A stretch of 64,000 nucleotides of DNA from Branchiibius cervicis (GTDB lineage Bacteria; Actinomycetota; Actinomycetes; Actinomycetales; Dermatophilaceae), in the NCBI RefSeq assembly GCF_042661605.1, contig NZ_JBHSWJ010000002.1:1736001-1800000 (forward strand), in the 5' to 3' direction. Below, in pieces: positions 51,957 through 61,148 of the stretch. A program made the position numbers and the translations under genes. Positions within the stretch are counted from its first letter, which is position 1, and each line of letters opens with the position of its first letter. A model generated the notes under the pieces. That model saw only the letters and a program-made list of their open reading frames with translations, did no database searches and was not told the origin of the DNA.

Positions 51957-52997
51957 CTATGACATCGGAAGCGTTGTCAGGGACTCATAGAGCCCGATCA
52001 ATGCGTCGATCTCGTCACGCCGGGTCGGAAGTGTGGCGGCGACGGCGCGCACCTGAGCCCCGCGAGAGGTGCGGTACGCCGGGTCGCCGGCCAGTCGGCG
52101 TACCTCGCCGGCGATCCCCTCCACGTGCGGGAAGTCGACGAAAACGCCTGCCGCACCGATAGTTTCGCGGATTCCACCGACGTCGAAGGCGACTACGGGC
52201 AGCCCGGCACGCACCGCTTCCTGCAACCACACGGGCTGCCCCTCCCACGCAGCGGTGGACACGGCGACATCGGCGGCGGCCAGCACCCGGGGCACGTCGT
52301 CACGGCGGCCGAGGAGTTCCACCGGCGCGCCGCCGGCGTCGATCCGCGCCTGGAGCGAGGGACGGTCCGGGCCGTCGCCCACCACCGACCACCTCACGTC
52401 GTCGACGAGAGTGGCCGCATCGATCAGCAGGTCGATCCGTTTCTGGGCGGTCAGCCGGCCGACGCACACGGCCCGGAAACCTTCGTGGGGTATCGGCGCC
52501 GCAACGACATCGTCGGGCGCCGCGATCACGGCGCGGCGGACGTCCCGGGCTCCCGCTCGACGGGCCGGTTCGTCCAGGTCCGGACTGACCGAGAGCACCA
52601 CGGCACTGCTGCACACCGCCACCCGCAGCAGCAGTTTGAACACCGCCGCATGGACCCCGGAGGTCGTCGGTGCTGCGTTGTGCAGTGTGGTGACCACTGG
52701 GCGCCCGGTACGCGCCAGGGCCGTCAGGGCGCCGGCCCGCACCCCGTGCGCGTGCACGACGTCCGCGTCTCGCAGCCCGCGCAGCAGCCTCACGGTGGCC
52801 GCGTCCGCGCGCGGATCCGGTCGTACGCCGATGCGCACCGGCACGCGACGCACGCCGTCGATCGCCAGCGCATCCAGGACCCCGGCCGGCGCTGCCACCT
52901 CCACGGTGTGCCCGGTGTCGATCAGGCCCCCGGCCACCGACCGCACGTGGGCCAGGACTCCGCCGGCCACCTCACCGAGCACGATGGCGACCTTCAT
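51957..52997 (-). CDS. Glycosyltransferase family 4-like protein
   Basis: 346-residue GT-B fold protein. N-terminal acceptor side MKVAIVLGEVAGGVLAHVRSVAGGL and DVVHAHGVRAGALTAL; C-terminal donor side AVCVGRLTAQKRIDLLIDA, VVGDGPDRPSLQARID and the EX7E-like EGQPVWLQEAVRAGLPVVAFDVGGIRE. ATG 52997 overlaps the flippase stop (ATGA). Likely adds a sugar to a lipid-linked or cell-envelope acceptor, given its coupling to a MurJ-type flippase and a PNPT transferase. Confidence 0.88.
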   Translation of the reverse strand: MKVAIVLGEVAGGVLAHVRSVAGGLIDTGHTVEVAAPAGVLDALAIDGVRRVPVRIGVRPDPRADAATVRLLRGLRDADVVHAHGVRAGALTALARTGRPVVTTLHNAAPTTSGVHAAVFKLLLRVAVCSSAVVLSVSPDLDEPARRAGARDVRRAVIAAPDDVVAAPIPHEGFRAVCVGRLTAQKRIDLLIDAATLVDDVRWSVVGDGPDRPSLQARIDAGGAPVELLGRRDDVPRVLAAADVAVSTAAWEGQPVWLQEAVRAGLPVVAFDVGGIRETIGAAGVFVDFPHVEGIAGEVRRLAGDPAYRTSRGAQVRAVAATLPTRRDEIDALIGLYESLTTLPMS

Positions 52998-54561
52998 GCC
53001 CGCCCCCGGCGGATGACCAGCCGCTGCAGCGTTGCACGGTCGAGCAGAGCAAGTACCACCCCGAAGACCGCCGTGGTCACGACGGCCGCGAGGACCGCAG
53101 TGAGGGCGGACGCGACCAGCGAGTTGCCCTCGAGGACCTGCGCGCACCACCGCCCGACCAGAGCGCCGGCCGCAGCCGCCACCAGCCCGGCCCCCAGGGT
53201 CCGCCACGGCAGTCGTGACCATCCTGCGCCGCGCAGCAGCAGCGCCGCGAGCGCGAGGGCGGCGATACTCATCCCGATCGTGCTGAAGACACCCAGGCGC
53301 ACCAGCACCGTCCCGGAGTCGGTGCGCGACGTGAGGGTCAGCAGCGGCCCGAGTCCCGCGATCGCCCAGCCGAGGCACATTGCGGCGGCCGCTGCGCCGG
53401 TGATCTGCCGTGCGTACGCCGCGCGCAGCAGCAACGCGGTCAGCCCGAATCCGAGCACCCCGGGCGCAAAGGCGGTCAGCGACGGTGCCAGGGCGTCGAG
53501 TGCGTTCGCCCCGGTGCCGTCGCGGCCGGCGTCGAGCGCGCCGAAGAACCGTCCGGCAGCCGGCGCTACCGCGATCAACAGGGCCGCGGAAGCGGCTCCG
53601 GCGACGGCGACCACCGCGGCCGACCGGCCCAGTGTGCCGGGAGTCCCGGTGGCCAGGCGCGGGAAAGCCGCGGTTGCGACGGGGACGGCCAGCACGGCGT
53701 ACGGGAGAAGGTAGAGAGCCTGCACGTAGTTGTAGACGGTCAGCGCGCCCGGGCCGCCCCGGTGGTTGGTCACCCAGGCGGTGATCAGGACGGCGAGCTG
53801 CTGCGCGATCAGTGCGGCGACGCCCGCGCCGGCGAGCCGGCGGGCCTGGGCGGCCACTCCCGGCGGGAAGTGCCAGGTCGGGCGCAGCCGGATGCGCGCC
53901 CGGGCGGCAACGCCCAGTAACGGCAGACTCAAGGCGCACACCCCCAAGGTGGTACCCCCGGCCAGCACGGCGACGGCGGCGGGCGTGACCGTCGCCGGGT
54001 CACCGGTGCCGATCCGACCGAAAAGCAGGTACGAGGCGATGACGACCAGACTGGACAACAAGGGTGCGACGGCGGCGGCGACGAAGCGCTGGTGCGCTTG
54101 GAGAACTCCCCGGCCACCACGCCGATGCCGTAGAGGACGACCTGCGGGGCGAAGATGCGCACGAACGTCGCCGCCAGACCGACCGCCGAATCACCGCAAC
54201 CGTTGCTGCCCAGCAGCCATGCGGCGATCGGTCCGGCGAACAGGGCGAGGAGTACGGCGAGCGGCAGCAACACCGCGATCGCCCAGGTCAGCAGCGCGGA
54301 GGCGATCCGGTCGGCGTCGGCGCGGTCCGTGACCAGCGCACGGGCTACGAGCGGCACCGCGACGGCGGCCAGCGCACCGCCGGCTGCGACTTCGTACAAC
54401 ACGTTCGGCAGCAGATTCGCAGTGTTGTAGACCTGCCCCACGCACGTCGCGCCGACGGAGTGGGAGAAGGCCAGCCACCTGCCGAATCCGACGATCCGGG
54501 ACAGCAGGGTAATCGCCGCGATCGTCCCGGCGGCGGCGGCCAACGAACCGCGGCGGCTCAT
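52994..54561 (-). CDS. MurJ/MviN-type lipid flippase, frame broken
   Basis: MOP-superfamily membrane protein of about 522 residues and about 14 helices. The N-terminus has the MurJ signature ITLLSRIVGFGRWLAF, ANLLPNVLYEVAAGGALAAVAVPLVAR. The frame breaks near 54103, where one more C in TTCTCC joins GVVAGEF to LQAHQRFVAAAVAPLLSS. Flips undecaprenyl- or polyprenyl-linked glycans across the membrane. Whether this is the lipid II flippase or a paralogue cannot be told; the short family-divergent loops and neighbourhood suggest a paralogue. ATG at 54561 overlaps the PNPT gene stop. Confidence 0.85.
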
Positions 54562-55343
54562 TCCGGCCGACCCCAGCGGTCGACGGCATCCAGGACGGGG
54601 TTGCTCGCAATGACGGCGGTGAAACTGATGCGTTCGGAGGCGAGGATCAGTCCGACGACGGCGGCGGCGGCCACGGCACGACCTGCCAGCGGCAGCCGCC
54701 GGGCCCATGCCACTCCCAGGACGGCCCCCAGGGCGTTGGCGCCGGTGTCGCCCAGCATGCTGCGTCCGGCCAGGTCGGCCGGTGCGGCAGCAGCCGTGGC
54801 ACCCACGATCGCTGCGGCGCTGTCGTCGGCGACGAGCAGCAACGGCGCCGCCGCGGCGAGCGCGACCTTGAGGGCCCGGCCCGGGCGCAGGTCGAACAGG
54901 TTCAGCAGGTTCGCGCACCCCGCGACCAGGACAGCGCCGGCCGCGGTGTCCACGGCGCCCCGGCGACCGCGGTCCGTAATCGCGGTGGCGGCCACGGCCG
55001 CGGCGCCGATCCCGACGATCTTGACCACGCCGGTGGTGAGCTGACCGTGCCGTAGCGCCGTGAGGTGACCCCGCAAACCCTTGCTGGCGGCCTTCTGGCC
55101 GGTCGCGAGATCGTCCAGCAGACCCGCGGCACCAGTTGCCGCAGCCAGGGCCGCCGGAAGCGCCCCTGCGGTGACCAGGCCCGCGACGACTGCGGGACCC
55201 TCAGCGAGGGTCACGTCCCGTCCCGCAAAGTTCCTGCGAGACAGGGGTTCTCGGCACTGCGTGCGCAGCAGACCGCGGTAGGCAGCGGTGCTGATGAGGC
55301 CTGCGCCAACCGCGCGGATCGCAGCCGCCGGGTAGCTGGTCAC
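54558..55343 (-). CDS. PNPT-type (MraY/WecA-like) polyprenyl-phosphate sugar-1-phosphate transferase, short form
   Basis: 261-residue polytopic protein. It retains the key motifs of glycosyl transferase family 4 (PNPT): GLLDD (Asp77-Asp78), SKGLRGHL, NLLNLFDLRPGRAL (Asn145, Asn148, Asp151) and SMLGDTGANALG (198-206). It is much shorter than MraY or WecA (about 330-370), so helices are missing or reduced. GTG 55343 overlaps the steB stop (GTGA). Expected to load a sugar phosphate onto a polyprenyl phosphate; activity is inferred and could be lost in the short form. Confidence 0.7.
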   Translation of the reverse strand: MTSYPAAAIRAVGAGLISTAAYRGLLRTQCREPLSRRNFAGRDVTLAEGPAVVAGLVTAGALPAALAAATGAAGLLDDLATGQKAASKGLRGHLTALRHGQLTTGVVKIVGIGAAAVAATAITDRGRRGAVDTAAGAVLVAGCANLLNLFDLRPGRALKVALAAAAPLLLVADDSAAAIVGATAAAAPADLAGRSMLGDTGANALGAVLGVAWARRLPLAGRAVAAAAVVGLILASERISFTAVIASNPVLDAVDRWGRPE

Positions 55344-56259
55344 CGGGGCGCGGTGATTGCCGGGATCGGTCCCGTCGCGTCCGCTCCGAGGCCGTACTGG
55401 CCGGAGACGCCGGCTAATTCTTTCTGGGTGGCCAGCACCAGTGCCGTCTGGCCCATGGCCCGGCTGCCGTCGTCGACCACGCTCATCGTGGCGGTTGCGT
55501 CGGCCGACCCGCGCAGCGAGGTCACCAACGGATCGGGGTTGGTCAGGTCGTTGTCGGCCGGGCCGCTGGAGACACCGACGACGGCGGTGGTGGAGGCGCC
55601 GAGTCCGGAGACGGTGCCGGTCCAGCCGGTGACGGTCTGTTGGTCGGTCGTCGCGGGCAGCCCGGGCCACAGGACCACGAGGCTGGTGGGTTTGCTGGTG
55701 CCGGTGTCGTCGATGTCGATCAGCGACTCGGCTTGCAGTTTGTCCAGAGCGGTCTTCCCGGCGGCGGACTCCCGGCCCATGACGGCTTTGCCCAGGACGA
55801 TTCCCGGCAGCCGGGTGGCGTCGGTCTGCGCCGGGTCGACTCCGACCGTCGAAGCCGCCGACCGCAGGTGTTCAGCGGACGATGACTGCAACCAGGAGTC
55901 GCTGAGGGTGATCGTGGTCGCCACGGACCCCCGGCGGTGGCGATCGAGGACTTGGTCGCCGAGACCAGGCCGTTGGGGGTGCCGGGCAACAGGACCAGCG
56001 CTATCGAGTCGCCGCTCAACACCCCGCCGACCAGAGCGGGGTCGGCGAGGGTGGCGAAGTTGTCGGCCCGGTTCAGGGCGTTGCCGGTGGCCTGGACCTG
56101 TGCGCGCAGCGCTGCCTGCTCCGATCGCAGACTGCTGGCCTGGTGGTTCAACGAGTCGCCGACGCCACCGGCCAGCGTGAACGCGCCGATGACGATACCC
56201 ACCGCGAGCGCCAGGAAGACGGCGACGAGCGAAACGATGTGATAGCGGAAATCGATCAT
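55340..56259 (-). CDS. steB: SteB/MctB family membrane protein, frame broken
   Basis: About 306 residues: one N-terminal membrane helix (IVSLVAVFLALAVGIVIGAF, after MIDFRYH), a coiled coil (SSLRSEQAALRAQVQATGNAL) and an extracytoplasmic alpha/beta domain. Members were first called copper transport protein MctB (Rv1698) and in Corynebacterium SteB, a partner of SteA in cytokinesis. Frame breaks at a run of five C (55928-55932); one more base joins SIATAGG to SVATTITLSDSWL. ATG at 56259 overlaps the steA stop. Confidence 0.9.
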
Positions 56260-57446
56260 TGGAACAATCCTCGCAACCACGCCCACAGGTCGTCCCAGCG
56301 GGCGCCCAGCAATTGCAGCGCGGCGCTACCGCCGGGGGTTGCGATCATCGCCACGACCAGCGCGATCAGCCCCGCCAGCACCAACAGCACCAGCGCCCGG
56401 GCGCTGATCGTGGAGCGGTAGAGCTGACTGACGCCCTTGGCATCGACCAACTTGCTGCCGACCCGCAACCGGGTCAGGAAGGTACTGGCCATCCCGGCCC
56501 GGCCCTTGTCGAGGAACTCGATCAACGTCACGTGCGTGCCCACCGCGACGATGAGGTTCGCACCGGACTCGTCGGCCAGCAGCATCGCGATGTCCTCGCT
56601 GGTGCCCGTGGCAGGGAACACCACGGGGTCCTCGACCCCCAACTCCTTGACGCGGGCCAGCCCCGGCGCCCGGCCGTCGCGGTAGGCGTGCACCACGATC
56701 TCGGCGCCGCAGCGCAGAGTTTCATCGGACACCGAGTCCATGTCTCCGACGATCAGATCCGGTTTGTAGCCCGCTTCCCGCAGTGCGTCGGCGCCGCCGT
56801 CGACCCCGATCAGGATGGGCCGCTGGTCGCGGATGAAACTGCGCAGCGTCTGCAGATCCTCGCGGTAGTGATAACCGCGCACGACGATCAGCACCGGCAG
56901 GCCGTCCATCGACGTACGCAATTCCGGCAGGCCGACACCGTTCAACAACAGGTCGCGCTCTTCGCGCAGGTAGCTCATGGTGTTGCCGGCGAACGCCTCG
57001 ATCTGCACGGCGAGACCCGCGCGCGCTTCGTCCATCGCGTGTTCGACCGCTTCAGGCGTCATCGTCGTCCCGGTAGCGACGACCGCGCCGTCGACCAGCA
57101 CCCCACCGTCCGCGCTCACGCCGACCTGATGGCCTTCGGGGATCTTCATCACCTCAGCACCGGCCGCGTCGATCAGCGGAATCCCACTGTCGACCACGAT
57201 GCCGGGGCCGAGATTCGGATACCGGCCGGTGCTGGACCTCGCGGCGTTGATGATGGCCACCGGGCGGCAGGTGACCAGGGCCTCGGCGCTGACCCGGTCC
57301 AGATCCTCGTGATCGATGATGGCCACGTCGCCGGGTTTCAACCGCTTGGTGAGGGTTTTGGTGCGAGCGTCGACGCGCGCAGGCCCGAGCACCGCAACGG
57401 CGTCGGTGCCGGAATCGCGGCGTACGGGCAGTCTCACGCCCGCCAT
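56256..57446 (-). CDS. steA: SteA, cytokinesis protein with thiamine-pyrophosphokinase-like fold
   Basis: 396-residue protein. The N-terminal and central domains carry VVRGYHYREDLQTLRSFIRDQRP, IGVDGGADALREAGYKPDLIVGDMDSVSD, the TPK-like segment; the C-terminal end has one membrane helix (ALVLLVLAGLIALVVAMIA). SteA with SteB supports septal peptidoglycan hydrolysis in Corynebacterium. ATG 57446 chosen (MAGVRLPVRR); 12 upstream codons look unconserved. Confidence 0.92.
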   Translation of the reverse strand: MAGVRLPVRRDSGTDAVAVLGPARVDARTKTLTKRLKPGDVAIIDHEDLDRVSAEALVTCRPVAIINAARSSTGRYPNLGPGIVVDSGIPLIDAAGAEVMKIPEGHQVGVSADGGVLVDGAVVATGTTMTPEAVEHAMDEARAGLAVQIEAFAGNTMSYLREERDLLLNGVGLPELRTSMDGLPVLIVVRGYHYREDLQTLRSFIRDQRPILIGVDGGADALREAGYKPDLIVGDMDSVSDETLRCGAEIVVHAYRDGRAPGLARVKELGVEDPVVFPATGTSEDIAMLLADESGANLIVAVGTHVTLIEFLDKGRAGMASTFLTRLRVGSKLVDAKGVSQLYRSTISARALVLLVLAGLIALVVAMIATPGGSAALQLLGARWDDLWAWLRGLFQ

Positions 57447-57465
57447 CGTCGCACGTCGGCGTAGG

Positions 57466-59177
57466 TCATCGCTCCCGCGCAACGCTCAGCAGCTCCCTGG
57501 CGTGCTCGCGAGCCGGACGGCTGTCCGCCACCCCGCCGAGCATGCGGGCCAGCTCCGCGACGCGTTCTTCACCGTCGACCACGGTGACATCGGACTGGGT
57601 GACCGCGCCGTCCGACTGTTTGTGCACGACCAGGTGTCGGTCGGCGTACGCCGCGACCTGCGGCAGGTGGGTGACGACGATGACCTGGGCCGTGCGAGCC
57701 AGATCCGCTAGCCGCGCGCCGATCTCGTGCGCTGCGGCACCCCGACGCCGGCGTCGACCTCGTCGAAGACGAAGGTCGGTACGTCGTCGGCCCCCAGCAC
57801 GACCTCCAGAGCCAGCATGATGCGGGATAGTTCGCCGCCCGAGGCAGCCTTGGCCACGGACCGGGCGGGCTGGCCCGGTCCCGCGCTCAACTCGATGCTC
57901 ACATCGTCGGCGCCGTCGGCGGACAGGTTCTCGGCAGCCGGCTCGCGCGGCGTCACGCAGACCTGCACCCGGGCCGAACCCATCGCCAACCGACTCAACT
58001 CCCTGTTGACCGCCTTGCCCAGCGCTGTGGCCGCGACCCGGCGGGCTGAGCTGAGCTCACCCGCCTTCTCGACAGCCGCCTTCTGCAGGGCCGGGACCCG
58101 CTCGCGCAGCTCGGTCAGCCGCTCATCGCCGCCATCCAGCGTGGCGATCTCCGCCGCTGCTTTCTGGGCGAACGAGAGCACCTCATCGACCGTGGAACCG
58201 TAGCGGCGGGTCAGATGGGTCAACTCGGCGCGCCGTTGTTGCACCCACGCCAGTCGCTCCGGGTCGCTCGGCAGGTCAGCGAGGTAGCCGCCGAGGTCGG
58301 CAGAGACGTCTGCCGCAAGCACCGCGAGTTCCCGCATCCGGGTCACCAGCTCCCCCAGCGCCTCGTCGTACTCCGCGGCCGTGGACAACGCCTGCCCCGC
58401 GGCGCTCAGGCAGCCCAGGACATGCGGGACCGGTTCGCCACCCTCGTCGTCGCCGGCGAGTTCGCGATGGGCCTGGGTGGTGGTCTCCCGCAGCAGTTCC
58501 ACGTGGTCGAGTCGGTTGGCCTCGGCCGCCAGCGCGACGTCCTCACCGGCCTGGGGGTCGACCCGCTCGATGTCCTGTAGAGCTGCGGTCAGCTGATCCA
58601 GCCGCAACGTGCGCGTCTGCGAATCCGATTGCAGCGCAGCCAGTTCCGTGCGCGCGACCTGCCACTCGGCGTACGCCGATCGGTAGCTTTCCAGTGCGCG
58701 CGCCAGGTTGCGGCCGTGTCGTCTCCCGAAGTCGTCCAGGACGGCGCGATGCTGGTCGGTCCTCGCCAGTCGCCACTGATCGGCCTGGCCGTGCACGGCC
58801 ACGATCTGCTCGCCGACCTCGCGCAGAACCCCCACCGGACTGGTACTTCCGCCGATCACTGCCCGGGAGCGGCCGGCGGTGGTCACGCTGCGCTGCAGGA
58901 TCAGTTCGCCGTCGTCCATCTCGGCACCCGCTTCGAGCGCGCGCGCCGCGGCCGGGTGATCCTGCGCCAACTCGGCGATCCCCTCGACGCTGGACCGATC
59001 GGCGCCGGACCGGACCAGGGCCGGATCGGCACGCTGGCCCAGCAGCATGCCCAGCGACTGCACCACCATGGTCTTGCCGGCACCGGTCTCGCCCGTGAGC
59101 ACGTTCAGTCCCGGACTCAGCTCCAGTGCGGCGTCCTCGATGACGCCCAGATTGCGGATGCGTAGTTCGCGCAGCAT
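57466..59177 (-). CDS. recN: DNA repair protein RecN, frame broken
   Basis: SMC-like ATPase for double-strand break repair; about 570 residues. Walker A GETGAGKT (29-36), a long coiled coil, signature AASGGELSR and Walker B FVFDEVDAGVG. The frame breaks right after Walker B at a CCCC run (57740-57743); one more base continues AAAHEIGARLADLARTAQ and VIVVTHLPQVAAYADRHLVV, ending at 57466. ATG 59177 fits the universal N-terminus MLRELRIRNLGVIEDA. Confidence 0.95.
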
Positions 59178-59179
59178 CG

Positions 59180-60082
59180 TCAGCTGCCGCGGCGGGTCCC
59201 GCGCCACCCGGAGACCGACAGATCGAACTTGGCCACCAACCGATCTGTGAATGGCGCGTCGGTCAGTCTGGCGAGCAGCACCGGGGTGTCGGCGCGGCAG
59301 ACCTCGATCCGCGAGCCCGCCGGCAAGTCGTAGGAGCGCCGGCCATCGCACCAGACGACCGCCTCGGCTTCGGCGTCCTGTTTCAGCTCGACCGCGATGC
59401 GCACGTCGGTGGACAGGACCAACGGCCGGGCAAACAGCGCGTGCGCCGAGATCGGCACCAGCAAGATGGCCGCAACACCGGGCCAGACGATCGGACCGCC
59501 CGCTGAGAATGCGTAGGCCGTGGATCCGGTGGGCGTCGACATGACGACCCCGTCGCAACCCCAGCTGGACAAAGGGCGGCCATCGATCTCGACGACGACC
59601 TCGAGCATGCGCTCACGCGCGCGCTTCTCGACGCTGGCCTCGTTCAGTGCCCAGTCCCGCCAGAGCACCGCACCGTCCAAGGACGCGGTGACCGCCAAGG
59701 TGGCGCGTTCCTCGACCGTCCAGGATCGGTCGACGACCTTGCGAACCGTGGTGTGGATATCGTCGCGTTCTGCCTCGGCAAGGAATCCGACGTGCCCCAG
59801 GTTGATGCCGAGCAAGGGAACACGGTGGTCGCGCACGAGTTCGGCGCCTCGCAGGATCGTGCCGTCGCCACCGAGCACGATGGCCAGTTCGCACCCGGCG
59901 GCCGGGTCGTCGGCGTCGGCGACTTCGACCAGCGGCTCGTCGATGATGCCGAACGCCCGTAGTTCTTCGGCGGTCCCGACCACGCGGATGTCGTTGTCGC
60001 CCAGGTCTTTGACCAACTGGGCGGCGATTTCCAGGGCCTCCGGGCGGCCGGGATGGCCGATCAGCAGGATCTGGCGGGTCAT
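59180..60082 (-). CDS. nadK: NAD kinase
   Basis: Phosphorylates NAD to NADP. 300-residue protein with LGGDGTILRGAELV, LGINLGHVGFLAEAE, DWALNEASVEK and STPTGSTAYAFSAGGP. ATG 60082 overlaps the tlyA stop by four bases; two bases before recN. Confidence 0.97.
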   Translation of the reverse strand: MTRQILLIGHPGRPEALEIAAQLVKDLGDNDIRVVGTAEELRAFGIIDEPLVEVADADDPAAGCELAIVLGGDGTILRGAELVRDHRVPLLGINLGHVGFLAEAERDDIHTTVRKVVDRSWTVEERATLAVTASLDGAVLWRDWALNEASVEKRARERMLEVVVEIDGRPLSSWGCDGVVMSTPTGSTAYAFSAGGPIVWPGVAAILLVPISAHALFARPLVLSTDVRIAVELKQDAEAEAVVWCDGRRSYDLPAGSRIEVCRADTPVLLARLTDAPFTDRLVAKFDLSVSGWRGTRRGS

Positions 60083-60906
60083 CGCGGTCCTTTGTCGTCG
60101 CTGGTCCTGATGGTCGCGAGGGCGTTCGCGACCTGTGCTGGGTCCATCCTGCCTTCCACGGCCGGCCGCAACCACAGCAGGTACTCCTGGTTGCCGTGGG
60201 TGCCGGCCACGGCACTGATGGTGACACCGTGCACCGACAACCCGACACGGCCGGCCGAGTCGATGACTGCCGCCACGGCTTCGGCGCGTTGCTCGGCCGA
60301 TCGCACGACCCCGTCGGAACCCAGGCGCTCCCGCCCCACTTCGAACTGCGGCTTTACCAGGACTACCACGTCGCCGTCCGAGGTCACCAGGCCCGACAGG
60401 ACGCCGATCACGATGGTCAGCGAGATGAAACTGAGATCGGCCACGACCAGGTCGAATGCACCGCCCAGGTCGTCCACCGAGACGTCTCGGATCGAGGTAC
60501 CTGATCGTTCGATCACCCGCGGATCGCTCCGGACCGGCTCGGCCAACTGACCGTGACCGACGTCCAGGGCGATCACCTGCGCGGCGCCGCGCTCCAGCAG
60601 CACCTGGGTGAACCCGCCCGTCGACGCGCCCACGTCCAGACAGCGTCGATCATCGACGCGCACCTGCGGGAATGCTTCGAGGGCGCCGATCAGTTTGTAC
60701 GCCGCGCGTCCCACGTAGCGTTCCGGCTCACCGATCAGTTCAAGGTCGTCGGCGTCGGTGATCCGGCTGCTGGCCTTGGCCAGGATCGCACCGTTGCACC
60801 GGACGCGGGAGGAGTCGATGTACTCCCGGGCGAGCATGCGCGACCTGGCCAGGCCCCGGTCCACCAGAGCTTGGTCCAGACGCTGCCCACGCTGCGCGCG
60901 GGTCAT
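60079..60906 (-). CDS. tlyA: TlyA family rRNA 2'-O-methyltransferase
   Basis: 275-residue protein with an N-terminal S4 RNA-binding domain (RLDQALVDRGLARSRMLAREYI) and an FtsJ-like methyltransferase domain (CLDVGASTGGFTQVLLERGA, VVADLSFISL, VVLVKPQFEVGRE). In mycobacteria TlyA methylates 16S and 23S rRNA and gives capreomycin susceptibility. Confidence 0.96.
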   Translation of the reverse strand: MTRAQRGQRLDQALVDRGLARSRMLAREYIDSSRVRCNGAILAKASSRITDADDLELIGEPERYVGRAAYKLIGALEAFPQVRVDDRRCLDVGASTGGFTQVLLERGAAQVIALDVGHGQLAEPVRSDPRVIERSGTSIRDVSVDDLGGAFDLVVADLSFISLTIVIGVLSGLVTSDGDVVVLVKPQFEVGRERLGSDGVVRSAEQRAEAVAAVIDSAGRVGLSVHGVTISAVAGTHGNQEYLLWLRPAVEGRMDPAQVANALATIRTSDDKGPR

Positions 60907-60908
60907 GA

Positions 60909-61148
60909 TCAGTCCAGCCCGGACAACCGGTCGGCCAGACGTTGATGGGCCGCGGTCAGCAATTCGAGTGCGGCGTCGACATCCAGGGGTGCGCGCGACT
61001 CGGCGTCGGCGGCCAACTGCTGTGCCATCGGCCCGAGATCGGCCAGGACCGCGTCGACACCCGGATCACCGGTGGTGTAGGAGGTCGCGCCCGGCTGCTC
61101 GTCGGTGGGCACCTCGTCGTCGGGCCCCGGTACGTTGTCGCCGGTCAT
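60909..61148 (-). CDS. Small conserved acidic protein of unknown function
   Basis: 79 residues, acidic, with a predicted helical C-terminal half (LGPMAQQLAADAESR, VDAALELLTAAHQRLADRLSGLD). No known domain. Small proteins of this shape sit between tlyA and the phasin-like gene in related actinobacteria. ATG overlaps the phasin-like stop by four bases, and its stop is two bases before tlyA, so it is translated as part of the operon. Confidence 0.8.
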   Translation of the reverse strand: MTGDNVPGPDDEVPTDEQPGATSYTTGDPGVDAVLADLGPMAQQLAADAESRAPLDVDAALELLTAAHQRLADRLSGLD

